A stretch of 6,917 bases of DNA from positions 1-6,917 of the forward strand of contig DBME01000416.1 of assembly GCA_002298155.1 (NCBI GenBank). Reading direction: 5' to 3'. A program made the translations under genes and the position numbers. Source of the stretch: Holophagaceae bacterium UBA706. Lineage in GTDB: Bacteria > Acidobacteriota > Holophagae > Holophagales > Holophagaceae. Shown piece by piece: positions 1 through 6,230 of this stretch. Below the pieces are notes generated by a model that saw only the letters and a program-made list of their open reading frames with translations, was not told the origin of the DNA and ran no database searches. Every line of letters starts with the position of its first letter. The stretch's first letter is position 1.

Positions 1-50
1 TGGATCCCTAATCCAGAAACGGGACGGGGCTGGGCGGAACGGCTACCGGG

Positions 51-722
51 TCAGGCCACGGTGCGGATGGTGATGAAGGCTTCGGCGGCCCCCAGGCCCA
101 CGGTGGCGCCCCGGAGGGTGGCCAGGGCCCGCAGGGCCTGGATGGAACGCTCGTGGGGGGGTTCCATCACCTGGGAACGGAAGATGGCGAAGGCCTCCAG
201 CTTGTCCTCCAGGGTCGCGCTGATGTCCACGTAATGGTTCGGGGTGAACGCGGGGGTGAGGAAGGGCGCGTTCCAGTTGGTTTCCGAAAGGGTCTCGTAG
301 GCGTACAGGTGCCGCGGGAACCCCGCGGTGTTGGGCCGCGCCGCCACGAGGGCCGACTGGAACACCAGCTGGTGGTCCCGGTGCACGTCCCCGATGAAGG
401 GCAGGTACAGCTCGTCGGGCATCAGGGACCGCAGGCAGTCCAGGAGGTGGTGGTTGAGTTCCCGGTGCATGAGCGTGTCCAGCTCCGCGGCGGGCAGATC
501 CAGGAACCGGGTGGAGGCGACCCCCAGCCGCGCGTGGGCCAGGCAGGCCTCGCGGCGGCAGGCGTTCTCCTCCTCGGGGGAATAGGTGGGCGGGAAGCCC
601 CGGGTGGCCACCACCACGTGGACCTTGTGGCCCTCCTGCGCCCAGCGCGCGATGGATCCGCCCAGGCCCAGGACCTCGTCGTCCGCGTGGGGGGCCAGGA
701 TCAGCTTCGTGAGTGGGGTCAT
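51..722 (-). CDS. PIG-L/LmbE-family deacetylase (probable N-acetyl-sugar deacetylase)
   Basis: The 223-residue protein looks like a zinc-dependent PIG-L/LmbE deacetylase, a family that removes N-acetyl groups from GlcNAc-type sugars and related amides. Near the N-terminus, after a beta strand (KLILA), is the metal motif PHADDEVLG (residues 11-19), a variant of the usual AHPDDE. H12 and D15 are the expected zinc ligands and D14 the expected general base. The second motif, DVHRDH (112-117), supplies H117 as third ligand and H114 as an active-site histidine. Length is normal for a single-domain member and no signal peptide is seen, so it is probably cytoplasmic. The ATG at 722 is chosen because AAAGGA lies 7 bases upstream and the ATG overlaps the stop of the preceding gene as ATGA; an upstream in-frame extension would run inside that gene and looks like shadow sequence. 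It is the last gene of the minus operon. The substrate (nucleotide sugar or lipid-linked sugar) cannot be read from the sequence. Confidence 0.88.
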   Translation of the reverse strand: MTPLTKLILAPHADDEVLGLGGSIARWAQEGHKVHVVVATRGFPPTYSPEEENACRREACLAHARLGVASTRFLDLPAAELDTLMHRELNHHLLDCLRSLMPDELYLPFIGDVHRDHQLVFQSALVAARPNTAGFPRHLYAYETLSETNWNAPFLTPAFTPNHYVDISATLEDKLEAFAIFRSQVMEPPHERSIQALRALATLRGATVGLGAAEAFITIRTVA

Positions 723-1348
723 GGGTCGTTCCTTTCGTCCAGGGGTGTCGCATCGGGAATGCCGCTGATCTGGGAGCCGTCCGGGGCGTAGGCGGTGCGG
801 TCGAGGAAGACCACCCTCACGGTCCGCAGCAGGATCCGGAGGTCCAGGAGCAGGCCCGCGTGGTCCACGTACCAGACGTCCAGGGCCACGCGCTCCCGCC
901 AGGTGTTGCGCCCTGCCCCGTTCACCTGCTGCCATCCGGTCATGCCGGGCAGGACGTCCAGGCGCCGCCGGTCGTGGGGCGTGTAGTACGGCAGGAAGCG
1001 CGGCAGGAGGGGCCGTGGTCCCACGAGGCTCATGTGCCCCAGCACCACGTTGAGGAGCTGGGGAAGTTCATCCAGGCGGTACTCCCGCAGGACCCGCCCC
1101 ACCGCGGTGATGCGCGGGTCGTCCCGGCGCAGGGTGGCGCCGCCGCGGCACGGGTCCGCCGCCAGGGTCCTGAACTTGAGGATGGTGAAGACCTTCCCCC
1201 CCAGGCCCAGGCGCGCCTGGCGGAACAGGATGGGTCCCCGCGAGTCCAACCGGACCGCCAAAGCAACGATCAGCAGTACGGGCGCCAGGAGGACCAGGAG
1301 GAGGAGGCTCCCCGTGAGGTCCAGGCAGCGCTTGAGCAGCCGCCTCAT
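719..1348 (-). CDS. PglC-type monotopic phosphoglycosyl transferase (initiating sugar transferase)
   Basis: This 209-residue bacterial sugar transferase would move a phospho-sugar from a UDP-sugar to a polyprenyl phosphate at the inner face of the cytoplasmic membrane, the first step of glycan assembly. It is the small form (PglC/WcaJ catalytic core only). An N-terminal basic segment (MRRLLKR) is followed by one hydrophobic helix (about residues 9-33) with a mid-helix proline, P23, as in the re-entrant helix of PglC. Then come RGPILFRQ (37-44), KFRTL (58-62), the catalytic Asp-Glu pair in RLDELPQ (D93, E94), SLVGPRP (107-113) and PGMTGWQQVNG (134-144). The tail of about 30 residues after RTVRVV matches no motif I know. 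The ATG at 1348 has a strong GGGGAGG site 5 bases upstream and overlaps the HAD gene's stop by 4 bases. Its own stop overlaps the PIG-L start by 4 bases. Sugar specificity is unknown. Confidence 0.93.
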   Translation of the reverse strand: MRRLLKRCLDLTGSLLLLVLLAPVLLIVALAVRLDSRGPILFRQARLGLGGKVFTILKFRTLAADPCRGGATLRRDDPRITAVGRVLREYRLDELPQLLNVVLGHMSLVGPRPLLPRFLPYYTPHDRRRLDVLPGMTGWQQVNGAGRNTWRERVALDVWYVDHAGLLLDLRILLRTVRVVFLDRTAYAPDGSQISGIPDATPLDERNDP

Positions 1349-2025
1349 AGGTACCTCCCCAGGCCGGACAGGTCCGCGACGCGGTGGTGGGGCGACCGCC
1401 TTAGGGGCACATCGAGACCCGCGTAGGGGCCCGTGCCCACCCCCAGGGTGAGCATCCCCAGGCGGCGGGGCCCCTCGAAATCGCACAGCGGGTTGTCCCC
1501 CACGAAGGCGCACTGGCCGGGCCGCAGCCGCAGCCTCCGGCAGGCCAACAGGAAGGGGAACGGACTTGGTTTGTGCAGAAGCCGGGGGAAGTCCCCGGTG
1601 AAGACCCGCTCCTCGAACCAGGGAGCCAGCCCCAGGGCCTCCACCTTGTACCGCTGCGTGTCGCTGCGGCCATCGGTGACCAGGAAGAGCCGGGTCCCCT
1701 TGGACCGCAGGCGATCCAGCACCGGGATGGCTTCCGGGTAGGGGTGCATGGGTGGCCGGTGCCGGTGGTAGCGCTCCACCAGGTCCGCCACCAGGGCGGG
1801 ATCCTCCAGCCCCAGGGCCGTCAGGGCCGCGTCGAAGAGCGCCGGGTGCCCGGCGCCCAGGTTACCGAGAGTCTCCCGGAGCACCCGTTCCGCGTGGTCC
1901 GGAGGGCAGCCCGCGCGGCCGCCCAGTTCCTCCGCGATGGAACCCAGGAAGGACAGCACGAAGCGACCCTGGTCCCAGAGGGTGTAGTCCAGGTCGAAAC
2001 CCACGGCGAGCAATTCATCGGCCAC
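1345..2025 (-). CDS. HAD-superfamily hydrolase (subfamily IA-like phosphatase)
   Basis: The 226-residue protein has all four HAD motifs in order. Motif I is FDLDYTLWD, with nucleophile D11 and acid/base D13. Motif II is LVTDG (T117). Motif III is the lysine in HKPSP (K152). Motif IV is FVGDNPLCD (D177, D182). Between motifs I and II lies a helical cap of about 90 residues, as in subfamily IA phosphatases such as YjjG or phosphoglycolate phosphatase. It is expected to remove phosphate from a small cytoplasmic metabolite. Its place in a glycan operon suggests a sugar phosphate or another phosphorylated precursor, but the substrate cannot be seen. The start is a GTG at 2025, 4 bases after the ATP-grasp gene's stop, with GGGGGG 8 bases upstream; no ATG lies in frame near motif I. 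Its stop overlaps the next gene's ATG. The pairing with an ATP-grasp ligase suggests the two act on one intermediate, which is inference. Confidence 0.9.
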   Translation of the reverse strand: MADELLAVGFDLDYTLWDQGRFVLSFLGSIAEELGGRAGCPPDHAERVLRETLGNLGAGHPALFDAALTALGLEDPALVADLVERYHRHRPPMHPYPEAIPVLDRLRSKGTRLFLVTDGRSDTQRYKVEALGLAPWFEERVFTGDFPRLLHKPSPFPFLLACRRLRLRPGQCAFVGDNPLCDFEGPRRLGMLTLGVGTGPYAGLDVPLRRSPHHRVADLSGLGRYL

Positions 2026-2029
2026 GGCC

Positions 2030-3001
2030 TCAGCCCCCCGCCGGCGCCAGGAAGAACTCCTCCCAGTACCGGTACATCACGAGGGGTGCGGCGGGTTTGA
2101 GCCATGCCGCGGGGATCCGCCCCTCGCCCAGGGCCAGGATCCCCTGGAAGTACGGCACCCCCGCGGCCTGGCTGAGGATGGCCGTGCCTGCGATGCGCGC
2201 GTTGATCTCGGTGAAGCTCAGGCCCTCGCCGGCGAAGCACTGGATGTTCACGGGACCCACCAGGCCCAGGGCCTTGACCGCGCGCCGCACGGGCTCGAGC
2301 AGGTCGTCCCGCCAGCAGGTGGCGCCCTTGGAGGAGATGCCCGAATCCACGGCCAGACGCCGACGGGGGGACAGGATCCGCACCTCGCTGTCCATCCCGG
2401 CCAGCACGTCCAACGTCAGCTCCTCGCCCACACAGCGCTCCTGCACCACCGCGCCCGGGGTCCGCGACGCGAAGAACGCCGCCTCGTGGTGGTCGCGGGC
2501 CATCTGCACCCCCGCGCCGCCGCGCCCGGCGCGGGGCTTCACCACGAAGGGGCCCGGGCCCAGGGCCCCCTCCCGGTAGTCCTCGGCGGCCACGGTCATT
2601 GGCGTGGGGATGGCCAGCTTGCGGAACGCCTCGTAGGTGAGCAGCTTGTCCGTGCAGACGCGCAGGGCCTCCGGCGGGGAGATCAGCACCCGCGTCCCGA
2701 CGCCCTCGAAGCGGGATCGATGGCGTGAGCAGATGAGCAGCTCCTCGTCCAGGGCGGGCAGCAGGAGATCCACGGATTCCTGGGAGCAGATCTCCAGCAT
2801 GCGGTCCAGGTAGCCCTCCGCGTCGGCGCGGGGCACCACGTGGGCGGCATCGGCGAAGGAGAAGCCCACGGAGGCCGGGTCGCAGTCCGCCGCCACGATG
2901 CGGCAGCCCAGGCGCCGGAAGGCGCGGTACTGGGTCACGGAGGGCGGCGAGCCCGCGGCGGTGCGCAGGAGGGTCAGGGGGCGGCGGTTCGGAGTTTCCA
3001 T
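2030..3001 (-). CDS. ATP-grasp domain ligase (CarB-like, glycan-cluster type)
   Basis: The 323-residue protein has the three-part ATP-grasp layout. A pre-ATP-grasp Rossmann-like region covers about 1-110 and includes a strand followed by DCDP (39-42) and LLPALDEE (80-87), common in carbamoyl-phosphate-synthase-like members. An ATP-binding region has K155 in FVVKPRAGRGGAGV, where the glycine-rich loop is clear, then VVQERCVGEE (185-194) and LTLDV. The C-terminal metal site is FTEINAR (E265, N267). These enzymes activate a carboxylate as an acyl-phosphate and join it to an amine, thiol or other nucleophile. In this cluster the plausible acceptor is an amino sugar and the donor an amino or other organic acid; the motifs do not reveal which. 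The ATG at 3001 is preceded by GAGGT with 5-base spacing, and this site overlaps the stop of the upstream fusion gene. Length is normal for a single-domain family member and no membrane segment is seen. Confidence 0.87.
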   Translation of the reverse strand: METPNRRPLTLLRTAAGSPPSVTQYRAFRRLGCRIVAADCDPASVGFSFADAAHVVPRADAEGYLDRMLEICSQESVDLLLPALDEELLICSRHRSRFEGVGTRVLISPPEALRVCTDKLLTYEAFRKLAIPTPMTVAAEDYREGALGPGPFVVKPRAGRGGAGVQMARDHHEAAFFASRTPGAVVQERCVGEELTLDVLAGMDSEVRILSPRRRLAVDSGISSKGATCWRDDLLEPVRRAVKALGLVGPVNIQCFAGEGLSFTEINARIAGTAILSQAAGVPYFQGILALGEGRIPAAWLKPAAPLVMYRYWEEFFLAPAGG

Positions 3002-3008
3002 GGGGACC

Positions 3009-4754
3009 TCAGGGGCGGCGGTAGGCGGGGAAGAAGTCCTCGCCGGGCGCCTCGCGGGCGCCGGCGAGTTCGTGGTACACCCTCGGAAGGAGGACCTGGC
3101 GGAACGTGCAGAAGCGGGCCCGGAGCCGGGAGAAGCCCTGCTTGAAGAAGGCCAGGGAGTCCTGGGCGCAGCCCACGCCGCCGCCCAGGTGCAGGGTGTG
3201 GTGGCCGCGCTCCAGGCCCCACAGGCGGAGGTCGTTGATCAGCAGCTTGTTGGCCGAAAGCGCCTGGAACTTGGTGAAGGTCCCGGTGAGGAAGTACTGG
3301 ATGAGACCGTTCACTTCCGAGAAGAAGACGCCCCCCATGATCTCGCCGTCGGGGGTGTAGGCGGTGCCCAGGTGGAAATGGTCCGAGGCCTCCAGCATCA
3401 GCCGCTCGAAGAAGGCCCGGGGGAAGAAGTAGAACGGCAGGGCGTTCAGCCTGCGCATGGTCTCGTAGTAGGCTTCGATGACCACGTCCACGGTGTCCCA
3501 TTCGTCCCGGCGCACGACACAGCCGTCCGCCAGCTGGCCGGAGATGAACTTCCGGTTCTTCTTGTCGATGCCCATCCAGCTCAGTTCCTCGTCCCGCAGG
3601 TCGATGTACACCGTGGGACCGTGGGCCCGCACGTCACCGAACTGGGAGAGGATCGTATCCGGAACCCCCAGGAAGGGGTTCAGCCGCAGGAACAGGGAAA
3701 CGACCTTCTCCTGCGCCAGGAAGGTCTCCAGGTTGGCGAAGGCTTCCGCCAGGCGGTCCTGGCGGGTGTCACCCCAGTTCACGGGGCCCGGGTAGCCGTA
3801 CGGGGAGGCCAGGTCGAAATGCCCTGCGAAGCTCTCGCCGAAGGTTTCCAGGGAGCGCTTGATGAGCGGCACCGCCAGACCGTGGTCGCCCGCATCGTAC
3901 ACGAACATGACCGGACGGCCACCTTCATGGTCCGCGCAGGCCTTCAGGTAGGCGGGAAGGTGGAACAGATCATGGGGAACCTTGCGCAGGACTTCCATCC
4001 AGCGCGGATCGTCCGGCTCCAGGAAGCCGACGAAATTGGGAGCATCCAGGGACGGGCCCGCGGCTCCCGCTTCGATCTTGGATGGACCGCTCTTCCCGCG
4101 GGCGGGGAGGTCCTCGCCCGCATGGGCATCGCCCTTGATGATCCGGGCGGGCGTACCCACGACGGTCACGTATTCCGGGATGTCCCGGATGACGACGGTG
4201 CCGGCGCCCACCACGGCATTGCGCCCGATGGTCACCTGCTCCTTGACCACCGCGCCGATGCCGATCCAGCTGCAGTCGCCCACGGTCACGCCGCCGGCAA
4301 GGCGAACGCCGGGGGCCACGTGCACGCCGTCGCCCAGGACGCAGTCATGTCCCACGGAGGCGCCGGTATTGATGATCGACCCCATGCCGATGCGGGAATC
4401 GATGATGAGCGCCGCCTGGGCGCAGACCACGGAGCCAGGTCCCAAGGTCGTGTAGCGGCTCACGGACGCGTCAGGGTGCACCAGGACGGGGAGCTTGAAG
4501 CCATGCCCCATGAGGCGCTTGAGCAGTTCCAGACGGAAGGTGTTGTCTCCGAAGGCGATGATCGCCTCCTCGAACTCGCCCAGGAAGCCCTCGGCGGCCG
4601 AGATCTTCCCGATGACGGGCCATTCATGCACGGCTTTGAGCGTGGGGAACTTGTCGTCCAGGAAGGCGATGCGATCCCAGTGGCCGAGCAGGCTTGCGAT
4701 GTTGGCCACCACTTTGCCTTGGCCACCAGCACCGATGATGAGCAATCCTGGCAT
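3009..4754 (-). CDS. Fused PglD/NeuD-like sugar acyltransferase and FemAB/GNAT-like acyltransferase
   Basis: This 581-residue protein has two transferase parts. Residues 1-208 match the PglD/NeuD/PerB family, which uses acetyl-CoA to acetylate the amino group of a UDP- or GDP-4-amino sugar. They contain an N-terminal nucleotide-sugar Rossmann motif GAGGQGK (8-14) and a left-handed beta-helix of hexapeptide repeats (about 93-205). H136 in SVGHDC aligns with the PglD catalytic base. Residues 209-237 are a linker rich in Gly, Ala, Ser and Pro. Residues 238-581 resemble FemAB/GNAT-like acyltransferases of polysaccharide clusters: DKKNRKFI (397-404), GEIMGGVFF (470-478) and HLGGG (522-526), followed by FFKQGFSR (536-543). 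The reading frame crosses the linker with no stop or obvious internal start. The ATG at 4754 is preferred over an in-frame TTG at 4784, because AGGGG lies 7 bases before the ATG and the promoter would place the transcript start downstream of the TTG. It is first in the minus operon. The second domain's donor is unknown. Confidence 0.88.
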   Translation of the reverse strand: MPGLLIIGAGGQGKVVANIASLLGHWDRIAFLDDKFPTLKAVHEWPVIGKISAAEGFLGEFEEAIIAFGDNTFRLELLKRLMGHGFKLPVLVHPDASVSRYTTLGPGSVVCAQAALIIDSRIGMGSIINTGASVGHDCVLGDGVHVAPGVRLAGGVTVGDCSWIGIGAVVKEQVTIGRNAVVGAGTVVIRDIPEYVTVVGTPARIIKGDAHAGEDLPARGKSGPSKIEAGAAGPSLDAPNFVGFLEPDDPRWMEVLRKVPHDLFHLPAYLKACADHEGGRPVMFVYDAGDHGLAVPLIKRSLETFGESFAGHFDLASPYGYPGPVNWGDTRQDRLAEAFANLETFLAQEKVVSLFLRLNPFLGVPDTILSQFGDVRAHGPTVYIDLRDEELSWMGIDKKNRKFISGQLADGCVVRRDEWDTVDVVIEAYYETMRRLNALPFYFFPRAFFERLMLEASDHFHLGTAYTPDGEIMGGVFFSEVNGLIQYFLTGTFTKFQALSANKLLINDLRLWGLERGHHTLHLGGGVGCAQDSLAFFKQGFSRLRARFCTFRQVLLPRVYHELAGAREAPGEDFFPAYRRP

Positions 4755-4760
4755 TTTTTT

Positions 4761-4766
4761 ACCCCT
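4761..4766 (-). promoter_or_regulatory. Ribosome binding site of the fusion acyltransferase gene
   Basis: On the minus strand AGGGGT stands 7 bases (measured from AGGGG) before the ATG at 4754, separated by an A-rich stretch. It supports that ATG over the in-frame TTG 30 bases upstream, which has no good purine-rich site in front of it. Confidence 0.5.
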
Positions 4767-4786
4767 GGGTCCTAGATCTTTCAAGG

Positions 4787-4814
4787 ATTATACATCCCTG
4801 AGCTCCCTTGTCTG
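4787..4814 (-). promoter_or_regulatory. Sigma-70-like promoter for the minus-strand operon
   Basis: On the minus strand there is a perfect TATAAT (4792 to 4787). Sixteen bases upstream is CAGACA (4814 to 4809), which matches TTGACA at 4 of 6 positions. Transcription would start near 4780, giving a leader of about 26 bases before the ATG at 4754. The region is much richer in A and T than the flanking genes. This is read from consensus only; start site and strength are untested. Confidence 0.5.
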
Positions 4815-4906
4815 TTCGTCATTGTCGAGGCTTTCCGGGGGATGGGTCTCCCGGCGAAACATCCCTTGGCGAGGCAGGTTGGCGAATTGCCCGCACGCCA
4901 TGAGAA

Positions 4907-4926
4907 AAGGGTTGACCCGAAGGGTT
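4907..4926. repeat. Short repeat, two AAGGGTT copies with an inverted ACCC between
   Basis: AAGGGTT occurs at 4907-4913 and 4920-4926, a 13-base period. Between them lies ACCC (4915-4918), complementary to GGGT on either side, so either GGGT-TG-ACCC or ACCC-GAA-GGGT can pair. The repeat overlaps the plus-strand -35 candidate, so it could be an operator, but it is short enough to arise by chance. Confidence 0.3.
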
Positions 4927-4940
4927 CCAGGATGTTCATT
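4912..4940 (+). promoter_or_regulatory. Weak promoter candidate for the aminotransferase/sugar transferase unit
   Basis: TTGACC (4912-4917, 5 of 6 matches to the -35 consensus) is followed after 17 bases by TTCATT (4935-4940), only 3 of 6 matches to TATAAT. The poor -10 suggests either an activator-dependent promoter or a false match. It is the best plus-strand candidate I found in the intergenic region, and would give a leader of about 75 bases that includes the terminator-like hairpin downstream. Confidence 0.25.
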
Positions 4941-4966
4941 TGTTAGCAGGTTCTCGATCGATTTCG

Positions 4967-4989
4967 ACGCTGGGAATGAGCGTTTTTTT
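4967..4989 (+). terminator. Small terminator-like hairpin with T7 tract in the aminotransferase leader
   Basis: ACGCT (4967-4971) pairs with AGCGT (4979-4983) around the 7-base loop GGGAATG, and the 3' arm runs straight into seven Ts (4983-4989). This is the shape of an intrinsic terminator, but the 5-bp stem is short. It sits 31 bases before the aminotransferase ATG, where it could attenuate transcription entering from the intergenic region. It may instead be chance in an AT-richer stretch. Confidence 0.3.
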
Positions 4990-5020
4990 CTAGGTCCCGT
5001 TATCCCGGAGCTGCCCACCG

Positions 5021-6223
5021 ATGTCCCTTCCCGCCGCGAATGATGCTTCCCTGTGCGCTCCCTTCTCCCCTTGGCCCTCCTATGCTCCCGATGAAGTCGA
5101 GGCGGTGAAGAAGGTCCTCGAAAGCGGCCGGGTGAACTACTGGACCGGCCAGGAAGCGCGGGAATTCGAACGGGAGTACGCCAGCGCCTCCCGCTGCGAG
5201 AAGGCCATCGCCCTGTGCAACGGCACCTCGGCCCTGGAACTGGCCATCTATGCCCTGGACATCCCCCCGGGCTCGGAGATCATCACCTCGCCCCGCACCT
5301 TCATCGCCAGCGCCAGCTGCGCCGTCATGCGGGGCTGCACGCCTGTGCTGGCGGACGTGGATCCCGTCAGTCAGAACATCACCGCCGCCACCATCGAGAA
5401 GGTCATCACGAAGAAGACCGCCGCCATCATTCCCGTCCATCTGGCGGGCTGGCCCTGCGACATGGACCCCATCATGGCGCTGGCCAAGCACTACGGCCTC
5501 AAGGTCATCGAGGATTGCGCCCAGGCCAACGGCGCCACCTACAAGGGCCTCCCCGTGGGCAGCTTCGGCCACATGGCCGCCTTCTCCTTCTGCCAGGACA
5601 AGATCATCACCACCGGCGGCGAGGGCGGCCTGCTCACCACCAACGACATGGACCTGTGGTCCCGCGCCTGGAGCTTCAAGGACCACGGCAAGAGCTGGGA
5701 CGCGGTGTACAACCGCGAGCACGCCCCGGGCTTCCGCTGGCTGCACGAATCCTTCGGCACCAACTGGCGCATGACGGAAGTGCAGGCGACCATCGGCCGC
5801 GCCCAGCTGGCCAAGCTGCCGGAATGGACCCGGATCCGCCGCCGGAACCTGGCACGGCTGAACGAGGCCTTCGAGGGCTTCTCCTGCGTGCGCACGACCC
5901 CCACCCCGGAGGAGATCGGCCACGCGGCCTACAAGGCCTATGTGTTCGTGCGGCCGGAGCACCTCAAGGACGGCTGGAGCCGCGACCGCATCATGGCGGA
6001 GATCACCGCCCGCCGGATTCCCTGCTTCACGGGCAGCTGCAGCGAGATCTACCTGGAGAAGGCCTTCACGGGCGCCGGCTACGGCCCCCGGGAGCCCCTG
6101 CCGGTGGCCCGGGAGCTGGGCGAGACCAGCCTGATGTTCCTGGTCCACCCCACGCTCACGGAGCAGAACATGGATGAGATGATCACGGTCGCCCGCGACG
6201 TGTTCGCCCGGGCCTCCCGGTGA
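5021..6223 (+). CDS. DegT/DnrJ/EryC1/StrS-family PLP aminotransferase (PglE-like)
   Basis: This 400-residue sugar aminotransferase uses pyridoxal phosphate and usually glutamate to convert a keto group on a nucleotide sugar to an amine. Features in order: the opening PWPSYAPDEVEAV (17-29) typical of the family; CNGTSALELA (66-75), phosphate binding; IEDCAQANGA (163-172), where D165 contacts the pyridine nitrogen; FSFCQDK (188-194), with K194 as the Schiff-base lysine; GGEGG (199-203); and FGTNWRMTE (245-253). Length and order are those of a complete enzyme. A GGAG-like site (5006-5010) lies 10 bases before the ATG, rather far but acceptable. It is first in the plus unit, 7 bases before a PglC-like gene and divergent from a PglD-like gene. 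This favours a UDP-4-keto-6-deoxy-HexNAc substrate (PglE role) over a GDP-perosamine-type role, though specificity cannot be read from motifs. No dehydratase to make the keto sugar is present in the window. Confidence 0.94.
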   Translation: MSLPAANDASLCAPFSPWPSYAPDEVEAVKKVLESGRVNYWTGQEAREFEREYASASRCEKAIALCNGTSALELAIYALDIPPGSEIITSPRTFIASASCAVMRGCTPVLADVDPVSQNITAATIEKVITKKTAAIIPVHLAGWPCDMDPIMALAKHYGLKVIEDCAQANGATYKGLPVGSFGHMAAFSFCQDKIITTGGEGGLLTTNDMDLWSRAWSFKDHGKSWDAVYNREHAPGFRWLHESFGTNWRMTEVQATIGRAQLAKLPEWTRIRRRNLARLNEAFEGFSCVRTTPTPEEIGHAAYKAYVFVRPEHLKDGWSRDRIMAEITARRIPCFTGSCSEIYLEKAFTGAGYGPREPLPVARELGETSLMFLVHPTLTEQNMDEMITVARDVFARASR

Positions 6224-6230
6224 ACGCATC

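Noticed and set aside
1..15. A TGGAT-CCCTA-ATCCA inverted repeat at the left edge, downstream of the PIG-L gene
   Set aside because: The stem is only 5 bp and there is no T tract on the minus strand after it within the window, so it cannot be called a terminator.
723..935. A longer version of the PIG-L protein with 71 extra N-terminal residues
   Set aside because: The extension runs inside the upstream sugar transferase gene and is Arg/Pro/Gly-rich shadow sequence; the ATG at 722 has a good ribosome site and ATGA coupling.
1349..1513. A longer version of the minus-strand sugar transferase with 55 extra residues
   Set aside because: The extension overlaps the HAD gene and is low-complexity shadow; the ATG at 1348 directly precedes the expected basic and hydrophobic N-terminus and has a strong ribosome site.
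2898..4775. A 625-codon open frame on the plus strand, opposite the fusion and ATP-grasp genes
   Set aside because: It is a shadow of high-GC coding sequence on the other strand. Its translation is low-complexity (rich in Val, Gln, Gly, His and Glu) with no recognisable motif, whereas the minus frames have clear family motifs.
4876..4891. A possible sigma-54 site on the plus strand (GG at 4877-4878 and TTGC at 4887-4890 with correct spacing)
   Set aside because: The CAC next to GG and the base before GG do not match, so only the minimal GG/GC pattern remains, which is common by chance.
4788..5018. A 76-codon GTG-started frame on the minus strand within the intergenic region
   Set aside because: It has no recognisable motif, lies in AT-richer sequence unlike the genes, and its last codons contain the TATAAT promoter element of the downstream operon.
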